This document shows positions 16,389-26,313 of a stretch of DNA of 64,000 nt, piece by piece. The stretch is from Paracoccus kondratievae. GTDB taxonomy: Bacteria > Pseudomonadota > Alphaproteobacteria > Rhodobacterales > Rhodobacteraceae. The notes below the pieces were generated by a model. That model saw only the letters and a program-made list of their open reading frames with translations. It did not search any database and had not been told where the DNA came from. The stretch lies in NCBI RefSeq assembly GCF_009301415.1, contig NZ_CP045073.1:1-64000 (forward strand), read 5' to 3'. A program made the translations under genes and the position numbers. Every line of letters begins with the position of its first letter. Within the stretch, counting starts at the first letter, position 1.

Positions 16389-18380
16389 ATGGTGCAGACT
16401 GATAAAGCCGCCGGGGGATCTCGGCGGCTTTTCATATGTAACGGCGGTTTTCTTACCCGCCCGCGACTTCGTCGTATTCTTGCCCTTGCCGGATGGTCGG
16501 TGCGGGTCGGGGTGCCGGGACGCAGTGATTACGTAGGCATCTGGGGCGACAGTCCGACTGCATGGCGCGGCAAGGCGCTGGCCGGTCGGACTGGTGCCCG
16601 GCTGGTGCGCGTCGAAGACGCGTTCCTTCGCTCAGTCCTGCCCGGGCGGGCGCGGGGCACAGTGGCGCGGCGCGGCCCCGTTGGTCTGATGATCGACCCT
16701 ATCGGGCTGCATTTTGATCCCCGTGCGCCGTCGCTTATCGAAACTCTGGTCCATGCGCCTGAAACGCAGGCGCAGCTTGATCGCGCCCGTCAGGGGATCG
16801 AGCGGCTGATTGCGGCTGATCTGTCGAAATACAATGCCCATCTGCCCGCTGTTGCGCCGCCGAACCCCGGCTATGTTCTGGTGATCGACCAGACGCGCGG
16901 CGATGCCTCACTGATGGGGGCGACGCGGGATGATTTCCTGCGGATGCTTCAGGCGGCGCGGGATGAAAATCCAGGCCAGCCTGTCGTCATTCGTAGCCAC
17001 CCCGAGACAGCGCGGGGTCTGCGTCCCGGCCACTTCACCCCGCAGGACCTGCGTCCGGGGGATGAGTTCTGCGATAGCCCGGTCTCTCCCTGGGCGCTAT
17101 TGTGCGGTGCGGCGGGGGTTTATGTCCTGTCTTCGCAGCTGGGGTATGAAGCTATGCTTGCCGGTCACCGGCCGCGGGTCTTTGGCCAGCCGTTCTATGC
17201 CGGTTGGGGCTTGTCCGAGGATCAGCATCCCGTCCCGCGCCGCCGCCCTGCCTGTATCGAACAGCTCTTTGCCGCCAGTCATCTGCTTGCCCCGGTCTGG
17301 TATGATCCCTGCCGGGACCGGCTGACCGATTTTGAGGGCGCGATGGACCAGATCGAGGCCGAGGCCCGGGCATGGCGTCAGGATCATGACGGGCATCTGG
17401 CCTATGGTATGCGGCTGTGGAAGCGGCCCTTTATGGCGCGCTTTTTTGGCAGCGGCCGGGGGGTGCGGTTCAGCGACAAGCCGGGGCCACAGGTCACCAT
17501 GGCCTGGGCCAATCGCGCGGACGAGACACCCGGCGCGCTGCGGGTCGAGGATGGGTTTCTGCGCTCGCGCGGTTTGGGTGCGGCGCTGGTTCCGCCGCTG
17601 TCGCTGGTCGCTGACGATCTTGGCATCTATTACGATCCCAGCCGCGAAAGCCGGTTTGAGCGGCTGATGGCCCAGCCCCTGCCCCCCGGTGGGCGCGAGC
17701 GGGCGTCGCGACTGGCGCGGCAGCTGACCAGGGCCGGGATCACCAAATACAATCTGACCGGACAGCTGCCTGATCTGCCCCCCGGACGCCGCATCCTTGT
17801 GCCCGGACAGGTCGAGGATGACGCCTCGATCCGTCTCGGCGCGGGCGAGGTGCGCAGCAATCTTGCCCTGCTGCAACGGGTGCGTGCCGAAAACCCCGAT
17901 GCCGTGCTGATCTATAAGCCCCATCCCGATGTCGAGGCTGGCCTGCGCCCCGGGCTGATCCCCGCGGCTGCGCTTGATGCGTTAGCCGATGTCGTTGCCC
18001 ACGGTGCTCCGGCGGATGCGCTGCTGGGCAAGGTTGATGAGGTCTGGACCATGACCTCAACCCTTGGATTCGAGGCACTGTTGCGCGGCGTTCCGGTCAC
18101 GACGCTGGGCGCACCCTTCTATGCAGGCTGGGGTCTGACCCGCGATCTGGGGCCGGTTCCCGCCCGCCGGCAGGTGCGGGCCGATCTTGAGCAACTGATC
18201 TATTGCGCGCTGATCGCCTATCCGCGCTATTTCGACCCGGTCAGCCGCCTGCCCTGCCCGCCCGAAGTCGCGGTTGAGCGGCTTTCGGACCCGACATTCG
18301 TATCGGGCGGTCCAGCCTTGCGCTGGCTTGCCAAGGCGCAGGGTGTACTTTCCAGCTATGCCTGGTTGTGGCGGCGCTAG
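16389..18380 (+). CDS. kpsC: KpsC-like capsular polysaccharide beta-Kdo transferase (two-domain)
   Basis: About 663 residues with two related transferase domains, as in KpsC, which extends the poly-Kdo linker on the lipid anchor. Domain one (about 15–310) has VEDAFLRSV, ADLSKYNAH, VIDQTRGDAS, VIRSHPE and FYAGWGLSED; domain two (about 345–640) repeats these as VEDGFLRSRGLGA, GITKYNLTGQ, VPGQVEDDAS, IYKPHPDVEAG and FYAGWGLTRD. The ATG at 16389 lies six bases after the previous stop and lacks a clear ribosome binding site; the next 15 codons overlap a terminator-like hairpin. The 3' end overlaps the convergent ribD by four bases. Confidence 0.88.
   Translation: MVQTDKAAGGSRRLFICNGGFLTRPRLRRILALAGWSVRVGVPGRSDYVGIWGDSPTAWRGKALAGRTGARLVRVEDAFLRSVLPGRARGTVARRGPVGLMIDPIGLHFDPRAPSLIETLVHAPETQAQLDRARQGIERLIAADLSKYNAHLPAVAPPNPGYVLVIDQTRGDASLMGATRDDFLRMLQAARDENPGQPVVIRSHPETARGLRPGHFTPQDLRPGDEFCDSPVSPWALLCGAAGVYVLSSQLGYEAMLAGHRPRVFGQPFYAGWGLSEDQHPVPRRRPACIEQLFAASHLLAPVWYDPCRDRLTDFEGAMDQIEAEARAWRQDHDGHLAYGMRLWKRPFMARFFGSGRGVRFSDKPGPQVTMAWANRADETPGALRVEDGFLRSRGLGAALVPPLSLVADDLGIYYDPSRESRFERLMAQPLPPGGRERASRLARQLTRAGITKYNLTGQLPDLPPGRRILVPGQVEDDASIRLGAGEVRSNLALLQRVRAENPDAVLIYKPHPDVEAGLRPGLIPAAALDALADVVAHGAPADALLGKVDEVWTMTSTLGFEALLRGVPVTTLGAPFYAGWGLTRDLGPVPARRQVRADLEQLIYCALIAYPRYFDPVSRLPCPPEVAVERLSDPTFVSGGPALRWLAKAQGVLSSYAWLWRR
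16406..16433 (+). terminator. Terminator-like hairpin at the wza/kpsC junction
   Basis: AGCCGCCG (16406–16413) pairs perfectly with CGGCGGCT (16422–16429) around eight bases and is followed by TTTTC. It has the shape of a Rho-independent terminator for the upstream gene, yet it lies inside the probable first codons of kpsC. It may end part of the transcripts and so lower kpsC expression. Confidence 0.6.
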
Positions 18381-19372
18381 TCGCGCAGCCAGCGATGCAT
18401 AAGATCAGGGCCGATGCGCCGGGTCTCAGCCAGGTGAAAGCGTGGGGCATCGGCCAGATGATCCAGCGCAAGGGCTCCGATCCCGCTGCGTGCATCACCG
18501 CCCAGAACGACCCCGGCGCTATAACCGATCAGCTGATCAACCAGTCCGGCGCGCAGCAGGCTGGCGGCCAGCACCCCGCCCCCCTCGCAAAAGATCCGCG
18601 TCAGGCCACGGGCTCCAAGCTCGGCCATAAAGCCCTCAGGTGCGCCCGAAACCTGCCATAGCGGCCCATGTTCGGCCCCCTCTGGCGGCAGTTCGGGCAA
18701 GGGGCGAGACGAGACGACGACCCGCACCGGCTGGCGCACCGCGCCAAAGCCGCGCACGTTCAGACCGGGCCGGTCAGTGCGGACGGTTTCGCCCCCGACC
18801 ATCACCGCGTCATGCGCAAGACGCAGCGCATGGACATGGCGACGTGAATCGGGACCGGTGATCCATTGGCTTTCACCCGAGGCGGTGGCGATGCGGCCAT
18901 CGAAACTGACGGCCAGTTTCAGGGTCAGCATGGGCCGGCCAAGCTGGATGCGGTTTAGAAACCCCCGCTGCAACTCGCGGGCCTCGGCCTCGCACACATC
19001 TTCGGTCACAGTGATGCCCGCCTCACGCAGCATGGCATGGCCGCGCCCGGCGACGCGTGGATCTGGGTCTGTCAGCGCCGAGACGACGCGGCTTACCCCT
19101 GCCCGGATCAGCGCCTCGGCACAAGGAGGGGTTTTGCCGTGATGGGCGCAGGGCTCAAGCGTGACATAGGCCGTGGCACCACGCGCGGCCTCGCCCGCCT
19201 GCATCAGCGCCCTGACTTCGGCATGGGGGCGCCCGCCGGGCTGAGTCCAGCCGCGCCCGACGATGACACCGTCGCGCACCAGCACGCAGCCGACAGCAGG
19301 ATTAGGCCAGACATTGCCAAGCCCGCGCCGCGCCAGCGCCAGCGCGTGCCGCATGTGGCGCAGGTCGTTCAC
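18377..19372 (-). CDS. ribD: RibD, bifunctional pyrimidine deaminase/reductase
   Basis: Carries out two steps of riboflavin synthesis on the pyrimidine intermediate. The deaminase domain (about 1–145 of 331) has the zinc-binding HAEVRAL and [20 protein letters not shown]; the reductase domain (about 146–331) has [32 protein letters not shown] and the NADPH-site [13 protein letters not shown]. Its start overlaps the nrdR stop by four bases (ATGA). nrdR–ribD is a common pair. The next rib gene, ribE, lies 5 kb further along with three plus-strand capsule genes between. Confidence 0.95.
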   Translation of the reverse strand: MNDLRHMRHALALARRGLGNVWPNPAVGCVLVRDGVIVGRGWTQPGGRPHAEVRALMQAGEAARGATAYVTLEPCAHHGKTPPCAEALIRAGVSRVVSALTDPDPRVAGRGHAMLREAGITVTEDVCEAEARELQRGFLNRIQLGRPMLTLKLAVSFDGRIATASGESQWITGPDSRRHVHALRLAHDAVMVGGETVRTDRPGLNVRGFGAVRQPVRVVVSSRPLPELPPEGAEHGPLWQVSGAPEGFMAELGARGLTRIFCEGGGVLAASLLRAGLVDQLIGYSAGVVLGGDARSGIGALALDHLADAPRFHLAETRRIGPDLMHRWLRD

Positions 19373-19833
19373 TCTTCGACCGCTTGCGGCCGCAATTCGG
19401 ACACGAATTTGTCGAAATCGTCCGCTGCCTGGAAGTTTTTGTAAACGCTGGCGAAACGGACATAGGCGACGGTGTCGATCCGGGCCAGAGTCTCCATCAC
19501 GATCTCGCCTATGACCTTCGAGGGAATGTCGGTGTCGCCAAGGCTTTCCAGCCGTCGCACGATGCCTGAAATCATCTGGTCGATACGCTCCGGCTCAATC
19601 GGGCGTTTCTGCATGGCGATGCGGATCGAACGCTCAAGCTTGCTGCGGTCGAAATCCTCGCGCCGGCCGTTTGATTTGACGACCACCAGATCGCGCAGCT
19701 GCACCCGTTCATAGGTGGTAAACCGCCCGCCGCAGGCCGGACAAAAGCGGCGGCGGCGGATGGCCACGTTGTCTTCGGCAGGACGCGAATCCTTGACCTG
19801 CGTATCGACATTTCCACAGAAAGGACAGCGCAT
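19369..19833 (-). CDS. nrdR: NrdR, transcriptional repressor of ribonucleotide reductase genes
   Basis: A 154-residue repressor with an N-terminal zinc ribbon (CPFCGN and [13 protein letters not shown], four cysteines) and an ATP-cone domain ([20 protein letters not shown] onward) that senses ATP/dATP. The start at 19833, MRCPFCGN, is the family N-terminus; an in-frame start five codons upstream is possible. It is co-transcribed with ribD through a four-base overlap. Its targets (nrd genes) are not in this window. Confidence 0.95.
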   Translation of the reverse strand: MRCPFCGNVDTQVKDSRPAEDNVAIRRRRFCPACGGRFTTYERVQLRDLVVVKSNGRREDFDRSKLERSIRIAMQKRPIEPERIDQMISGIVRRLESLGDTDIPSKVIGEIVMETLARIDTVAYVRFASVYKNFQAADDFDKFVSELRPQAVEE

Positions 19834-19919
19834 CCCTTGTTCCCCCAAAGCCCCGGACCCCAGTCAGTATAGGCAAGCCCAAACCGCTTGGGTAGCCCAT
19901 TGATCATCATACCAGATAG

Positions 19920-21200
<1,281 letters not shown>

Positions 21201-21222
21201 GCCATCTTCAGACCGACAAGAT

Positions 21223-21257
21223 GGGCCGCTGCGAGTATATCGCGGCGGCCCTTTTCT
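21223..21257 (+). terminator. Rho-independent terminator after takP-like gene
   Basis: GGGCCGCTGCGA and TCGCGGCGGCCC form a long stem with one G·U pair and a five-base loop, followed by TTTTCTG. It lies 22 bases after the stop of the binding-protein gene. Confidence 0.85.
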
Positions 21258-21274
21258 GTGGCGGCGTTCATGAA

Positions 21275-21298
21275 AAAGGCGGCCCGGAGGCCGCCTTT
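21275..21298. terminator. Bidirectional terminator between convergent TRAP genes
   Basis: AAAGGCGGCC-CGGA-GGCCGCCTTT is a perfect 10-bp inverted repeat with flanking A and T runs, so it can act in both directions. It probably ends the permease transcript on the minus strand, 14 bases after that stop, and backs up the plus-strand terminator. Confidence 0.8.
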
Positions 21299-21311
21299 GC
21301 TATCAGTTGCC

Positions 21312-23180
21312 CTAAGGCTGCGCTGGTGCGGTCAGACCGGGTGGCGGGCCCGACAGCGGCCCACCCAGCCCGTCCGCCGGCGCAGCGGGGGCGGCAGCTT
21401 CGGGCGCAGGCGTTTCGGGTGCAGGGCTGGTGCTCGCGCCGAAATCCGGTGCCCCGCCAAGACCGCCCAGCCCATCCAGCGAGGGGGCTGCGGGCGCGGT
21501 CGTGCCTTGCTGGCCAAAGGGATCTCCTCCCCCAAGCCCGCCAAAGCCGCCAAGGCCCCCCAACTCGCCGCCGCCCGAGGGGATCTCGATACGGACGTTC
21601 GAGGTGTCGATCGGCGCGCCTTTGTAATGCATGACCAGCCCGGGGAAGATCATCACGATCGCCACCATGACCAGCTGGATACAGACATAGGGCACCGCGC
21701 CCCAATAGATCTGCCCGGTGGTCACTGGCTGCATCGTCCGCCCCGTCACCTTGTCCTGATAGGGTGCCCGCGGTGCGACCGATCGCAGGAAGAACAGCGC
21801 AAAGCCAAAGGGTGGATGCATAAAGCTGGTCTGCATGTTCACGCCCAGCAGGACGCCGAACCAGATCAGGTCGATGCCCATGGCCTCGGCCGCGGGGGCA
21901 AGCAGCGGGACGATGATGAAGGCCAGTTCGAAGAAGTCCAGAAAGAACGCCAGCAGAAAGACCAGCAGCGACACCGCGATCAGGAAGCCATATTCGCCCC
22001 CGGGCAGCGAGGTCAGCAGATGTTCGACCCACAGATGCCCGTTCACGCCATAGAAGGTCAGCGAGAACACCCGCGCCCCGATCAGGATGAACATGACAAA
22101 AGCCGACAACCGCGTCGTGGCCAGCAGCGCCTGTCGGATCACGTCATAGTTCAGCCGGTTCTTGATTCCTGCAAGGAACAGTGCGCCGACCGCGCCCATC
22201 GCACCCCCTTCAGAGGGCGTGGCGATGCCCAGAAAGATCGTGCCCAGCACCAGAAAGATCAGTGCCATTGGCGGGATCAGCACGATGATGACCTGTTGCG
22301 CAAGGCGCGACATCAGGTTGGTGTTCATCGCCCGGTCCAAAAGCGCCAGCACATAGATCACGATCACCGCCAGAGCCGGAGCCAGGATGTCGGCATCGCG
22401 TCCCTGCGTCGGGTAAAGCCAGCGGAATGCAAGCCACGCCATCCCAAGCGTCAGTGCCAGCGCCACCAGCAGCGAGGTAACGCCCGAGCCAAGCGTCCGC
22501 GCCTCTTTCGGCAGGGCCGGCAGGCTGTTCGGGCGGATGATCGACATGACAAAGATGTAAAGGATGTAGATCCCGGTCAGCACCAGACCGGGGATCAGCG
22601 CGCCCTTGTACATGTCACCGACCGACCGGCCAAGCTGGTCGGCAAGCACGATCAGCACCAGCGACGGCGGGATGATCTGCGCCAGCGTACCGGCTGCGGC
22701 GATGGTGCCGGCAGAGATGCTGCGATCATAGCCATAGCGCAGCATGATCGGCAGCGAGATCAGCCCCATGGCAATGACCGATGCAGCAACAACCCCGGTC
22801 GTCGCAGCAAGAAGCGCGCCGACAATGATGACCGCATAGGCCAGACCACCCCGGATCGGACCGAAAAGCTGACCGATGGTGTCAAGCAGGTCTTCGGCCA
22901 TGCCGGATTTCTCCAGCACGATGCCCATGAAGGTAAAGAATGGAATGGCAAGCAATGTCTCGTTTGACAGTACCCCCCATAACCTTTCTGGCATGGCGTT
23001 CAGCAGGGGCCAGCTAAGGTTGATACTACCGCCCGACAGCGGAGCGAGCTCGACCCCGATGACAAAGAACAGCAGCCCGTTTGCCGCCAGCGCGAACGCG
23101 ACCGGATAGCCAAAGAGCAGAAAGAGCACCAGCGAGGCGAACATGATCGGCGCCATGTTCTGCGCGATGAAGACCATCAT
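21312..23180 (-). CDS. TRAP transporter large permease (DctM-type) with low-complexity tail
   Basis: Polytopic membrane protein (622 residues) that moves the bound substrate with sodium. Core motifs include LFGYPVAFALAANGLLF near the start, LLAIPFFTFMGIVLEKSG, and GATLGIATPSEGGA-like FLGIATPSEGGAMGA in the second half; about twelve to thirteen helices are apparent. A long insert between the halves is typical of the TakM type. The last 88 residues (about 535–622) are a Gly-, Pro- and Ala-rich tail (GGLGGFGGLGGG and PAPETPAPEAAAP) not found in ordinary DctM proteins of about 430 residues. Its start overlaps the DctQ gene by four bases. Confidence 0.9.
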   Translation of the reverse strand: MMVFIAQNMAPIMFASLVLFLLFGYPVAFALAANGLLFFVIGVELAPLSGGSINLSWPLLNAMPERLWGVLSNETLLAIPFFTFMGIVLEKSGMAEDLLDTIGQLFGPIRGGLAYAVIIVGALLAATTGVVAASVIAMGLISLPIMLRYGYDRSISAGTIAAAGTLAQIIPPSLVLIVLADQLGRSVGDMYKGALIPGLVLTGIYILYIFVMSIIRPNSLPALPKEARTLGSGVTSLLVALALTLGMAWLAFRWLYPTQGRDADILAPALAVIVIYVLALLDRAMNTNLMSRLAQQVIIVLIPPMALIFLVLGTIFLGIATPSEGGAMGAVGALFLAGIKNRLNYDVIRQALLATTRLSAFVMFILIGARVFSLTFYGVNGHLWVEHLLTSLPGGEYGFLIAVSLLVFLLAFFLDFFELAFIIVPLLAPAAEAMGIDLIWFGVLLGVNMQTSFMHPPFGFALFFLRSVAPRAPYQDKVTGRTMQPVTTGQIYWGAVPYVCIQLVMVAIVMIFPGLVMHYKGAPIDTSNVRIEIPSGGGELGGLGGFGGLGGGDPFGQQGTTAPAAPSLDGLGGLGGAPDFGASTSPAPETPAPEAAAPAAPADGLGGPLSGPPPGLTAPAQP

Positions 23181-23800
23181 TTGCGGCTGTCTCCGTCCTC
23201 GGTGTCCTGTTCCAGTACGGCCTGCATCTCGCGCGCCATCATCTCGCTTTCCACGGCCGCGGCCTCATGGGCCGAGACGAAGGGGGTGGGGTCTTCGATG
23301 ACGCCACGCATGACGGCGATCTTTTTGATGATCTCGGAAATGCCCTGAAAGAACAGCATGATAAAGGCGATGAGCAACATCATCTTGGCAGGCCACAGCA
23401 CCAGCCCCCCAGCGTTGTTCGAGACCTCGCCCCGCGCATAAGAGCGCATCACCCAAGGGTAGAGATACCAGATCATCAGCGTGACAAAGGGCATCAGAAA
23501 CAGGACATGCCCGATCAGGTCGATCCAGTGCTGACGGCGTCGGCTCCACATCCCGTAGATGATGTCGATGCGGATATGCTCGTTCTCTTTGAGCGTATAC
23601 GCCGCCGCGCCAAGGAACGCGGCCCCAAAGAGGTACCATTGCAGTTCAAGCCAGGCGTTGGACGAGGTGTTCAGCACCTTGCGGACGACAGCATTCCCGG
23701 CGCTGACCAGAACGGCGACCAGGATCATCCAGCTCATGCCGCGGCCGATGATCGAGTTGATGCGGTCTATGCCGCGCGACAGGCCCAGCAGGGCACCCAT
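23177..23800 (-). CDS. TRAP transporter small permease (DctQ-type)
   Basis: Four-helix membrane subunit that pairs with the large permease. The 207-residue protein has helices at about 18–38, 55–75, 95–115 and 140–165, with the family-like ELQWYLFGAAFLGAAAYTLKENEHIRIDI in the first half. GGGAGG lies eight bases before the ATG at 23800, so that start is preferred to one seven codons upstream. The C-terminal 40 residues are acidic and soluble. First gene of a two-gene operon with the large permease. Confidence 0.9.
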   Translation of the reverse strand: MGALLGLSRGIDRINSIIGRGMSWMILVAVLVSAGNAVVRKVLNTSSNAWLELQWYLFGAAFLGAAAYTLKENEHIRIDIIYGMWSRRRQHWIDLIGHVLFLMPFVTLMIWYLYPWVMRSYARGEVSNNAGGLVLWPAKMMLLIAFIMLFFQGISEIIKKIAVMRGVIEDPTPFVSAHEAAAVESEMMAREMQAVLEQDTEDGDSRK

Positions 23801-23929
23801 ATGAAAACCTCCCTCGTTCAATGGCAGCCCATGCGTGACGGGCCCCGGATTGTCCCTGACTTTCTCATGTGGCGGTCTGGTATGAGTGAACCGCAGGAAT
23901 GCGTCAAGAAAAAGGCGACGCGCGGGGGT

Positions 23930-24697
23930 TCAGGCCAGCGCAACCATTGCGACAAGGCCCGCCGCCTCACCGATCTGCTGCATTGCGCCCAGGACGTCGC
24001 CGGTCTGGCCGCCAAGTCTGCGCATCGCCCATCGCGCAAGCCACAGCTGCGCCAGCGCAACCGCCGCGATCAGGACAAGCCAGGCGGGCACCGGACTGGG
24101 CAAGGCAAGCGCGGGCAGGATGAGCGACGCACCGCCAAGGATCATCGCCGCCCGGATTGTCCCTTTCCCGGGCCGTCCTGCGGCATGGCCCAACCCATCA
24201 AGGCGCGCGGCAGGCATCAGCCCCAGCCCCGCGGCCATCCCGGCGCGGGATGCTGCGCCCAGCCCGACCACCGCCGCTGCCGCGGTCCATGGTTCGGGCA
24301 TGAGCGCTGCGATGGCAAAGACGCGCAGCCCGACGGTTACGATCAGCGCCAGCACGCCATAGCTGCCAACACGGGAATCGCGCATGATTTCAAGCCGTCT
24401 TTCCCGGTCTGCGCCCCCGCTGCCATCCGCGCAATCGGCCAGGCCGTCTTCGTGCAACCCTCCGGTTACAAGCATGACCGTGCCGATGGCAAGCAGCGCG
24501 GCGATACCCCCCGGCAGCCCGGCAAGTGCCGCCAGGCCCAGCACGGCCGCCGCGATCAGGCCGACCACCAGCCCGACCAGCGGAAATGCCCAGGCGGCCT
24601 GGGCAAGTGTCGGAGGCGCGGCAGGCAGAAACCGTCCCACCGGCAGGCGGGTCAGCCAGACAAGCGCCAGCGCCGCCTCGGTCAGGCGCCTAGCCAA
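23930..24697 (-). CDS. cobS: CobS, adenosylcobinamide-GDP ribazoletransferase
   Basis: Membrane enzyme that joins adenosylcobinamide-GDP and alpha-ribazole in the last step of cobalamin synthesis. The 255-residue protein has WLTRLPVG near the start, the characteristic GGLHEDGLADCADG (about 79–92), MRDSRVGSYG (about 105–114) and several hydrophobic helices. CobS usually has this length and composition. It overlaps cobT by eight bases and is the last gene of cobU–cobT–cobS on the minus strand. Confidence 0.95.
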   Translation of the reverse strand: MARRLTEAALALVWLTRLPVGRFLPAAPPTLAQAAWAFPLVGLVVGLIAAAVLGLAALAGLPGGIAALLAIGTVMLVTGGLHEDGLADCADGSGGADRERRLEIMRDSRVGSYGVLALIVTVGLRVFAIAALMPEPWTAAAAVVGLGAASRAGMAAGLGLMPAARLDGLGHAAGRPGKGTIRAAMILGGASLILPALALPSPVPAWLVLIAAVALAQLWLARWAMRRLGGQTGDVLGAMQQIGEAAGLVAMVALA

Positions 24698-25658
24698 TCC
24701 CGGCCTCGGCGAAAGTGGCCATACCGTTGTGGCATTCCAGCGCCGCGCGCAGAACCATCAGCGCCACGGCTGCGCCCGACCCCTCGCCCAGCCGCATGTC
24801 GAGCGTCACCACCGGCTTTTTGCCAAGGACGGCGATCAGCCGGCGATGCCCCGGCTCGGCGCTTTCATGGCCGATCAGGCAGTGATCCAGCGCATTGCGG
24901 TCGTTCACCATCAGGACCCCGGCAGCCGCCGAGCAGATAAAGCCGTCAAGGATCACCGGAATGCCCAGTTCGCGCGCCCGAATCACCGCGCCGCATATTG
25001 CCGCCTGTTCGCGCCCGCCATATGAGCCAAGGATCGAGGCCGAGGTTGCCGCGCCCTTGTGACGTTTCAGCCCGGTCTCGACAGCCCGCAGCTTGTTGGC
25101 CATGACCCCGTCGTCGGCACCGGTGCCCGGGCCGACCCAATCCTCGGCCGTGCCACCAAAGGTTGCTGCTGCCAGCGCCGCCGCGACGGTCGAATTGCCG
25201 ATCCCCATTTCGCCAAGCAGGATGACATCGGCTTCGGGGTCAATGGCGTTCTTGCCGGTCTGGATGGCGGTGATCAGATCCTCGGTCTCCATCGCCATGC
25301 CTTGAGTGAAATCAGCGGTGGGACGGTCAAGCTCCAGCGCGATCACCTGCAGATCGGCGCCCGCCAACCGGCAAAGCTGGTTGATCGCCGCGCCGCCGTT
25401 GCGGAAATTCCCGACCATCTGGGCGGTGACCTCGACCGGGAAAGGGTTCACGCCCTGATTGGTCACACCATGATTGCCGGCAAAGACCAGTGCCTGCGCG
25501 CGGTCGATCACAGGCCGATCCGTGCCCTGCCAGCCTGCCATGAAGACCGCCAGCTCTTCTAACCGGCCCAGCGATCCCGGCGGCTTGGTCAGCTGATCCT
25601 GACGGTCACGGGCGGCGGCGGCGGCGGTCTCGTCGAACTGTTTCACTATATCCCTCAT
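24690..25658 (-). CDS. cobT: CobT, nicotinate-nucleotide–dimethylbenzimidazole phosphoribosyltransferase
   Basis: Makes alpha-ribazole phosphate for the lower loop of cobalamin. The 322-residue protein has LTKPPGSLGRLEELA near the start, VFAGNHGV, LGEMGIGNSTVAAAL and, near the end, MRLGEGSGAA with the catalytic glutamate. The ATG at 25658 is chosen because it overlaps the cobU stop as ATGA; a GTG at 25673 is an alternative. Note the gene names: in Pseudomonas denitrificans nomenclature this enzyme is CobU. Confidence 0.95.
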   Translation of the reverse strand: MRDIVKQFDETAAAAARDRQDQLTKPPGSLGRLEELAVFMAGWQGTDRPVIDRAQALVFAGNHGVTNQGVNPFPVEVTAQMVGNFRNGGAAINQLCRLAGADLQVIALELDRPTADFTQGMAMETEDLITAIQTGKNAIDPEADVILLGEMGIGNSTVAAALAAATFGGTAEDWVGPGTGADDGVMANKLRAVETGLKRHKGAATSASILGSYGGREQAAICGAVIRARELGIPVILDGFICSAAAGVLMVNDRNALDHCLIGHESAEPGHRRLIAVLGKKPVVTLDMRLGEGSGAAVALMVLRAALECHNGMATFAEAGIG

Positions 25659-26173
25659 TGCGATTTCAGGCACAGCGGCAGGCCGCTGACGGCCATCCAG
25701 ACTTCGTCCGCAACGCGCGCGATTGCCTGATTCATCCAGCCATGCTCATCCCGGAAGCGGCGGGCAAGCGGATTTTCGGGCACGATGCCAAGGCCCAGCT
25801 CATTTGTCACCAGCACCACCGGGCTGTGCTGGGCGCCAAGCGTCTGACAAAGCGCGCTTACATGTGGGCCGGGATCACCCTCGGCCATCATGTTCGACAG
25901 CCACAGCGTCAGGCAATCGACCAGCCGCACCCCCTGCCCGTCGGTACGCGCAAGCGCACCGGCAAGGTCGCGCGGCTCTTCGACCGTTTGCCAGCCGGGA
26001 CCACGCTGGTCGCGGTGACGGGCGATACGGTCGGTCATCTCGTCATCCCATGCCTCGGCTGTGGCGATATAGATCCGCGGGCCGGGCTGGCGGGCGGCAA
26101 GGGATTCGGCCAGCGCCGACTTTCCCGACCGGGCACCGCCCGTAACCATGGTGATGCGTGTATCAGAACTCAT
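25655..26173 (-). CDS. cobU: CobU/CobP, adenosylcobinamide kinase/guanylyltransferase
   Basis: Bifunctional enzyme that phosphorylates and then guanylylates adenosylcobinamide. The 172-residue protein has the P-loop GGARSGKSALAE (about 12–23), YIATAEAWDDEM, the RIARHRDQRGPGWQTVEEP segment around the guanylylated histidine, LVDCLTLWLSN and VTNELGLGIVPE. All are family hallmarks. It heads the cobU–cobT–cobS operon and is divergent from oppA with about 140 bases between starts; I saw no obvious cobalamin riboswitch there. Confidence 0.95.
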   Translation of the reverse strand: MSSDTRITMVTGGARSGKSALAESLAARQPGPRIYIATAEAWDDEMTDRIARHRDQRGPGWQTVEEPRDLAGALARTDGQGVRLVDCLTLWLSNMMAEGDPGPHVSALCQTLGAQHSPVVLVTNELGLGIVPENPLARRFRDEHGWMNQAIARVADEVWMAVSGLPLCLKSQ

Positions 26174-26313
26174 GCCCTTGTTGTTTCACATGGCCTGACG
26201 TTGCGAAAGCCGGAAATCGCTCTTGCTGTCTTACAGCTTTTGGGCACTATTTCTCTAATCATCACGGCCGAGCCGGCAAGCAGCCGCGCCGCAAGATATC
26301 AGAGAGGTGCCCT

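Noticed and set aside
21258-22967. 569-residue plus-strand frame opposite the TRAP large permease
   Set aside because: Its composition (Gln, His, Arg, Asp) is that of an antisense shadow of a membrane protein gene; the permease on the other strand is clear.
26174-26313. Cobalamin riboswitch before cobU
   Set aside because: The gap is only about 140 bases and I could not see the B12-box or the expected stems.
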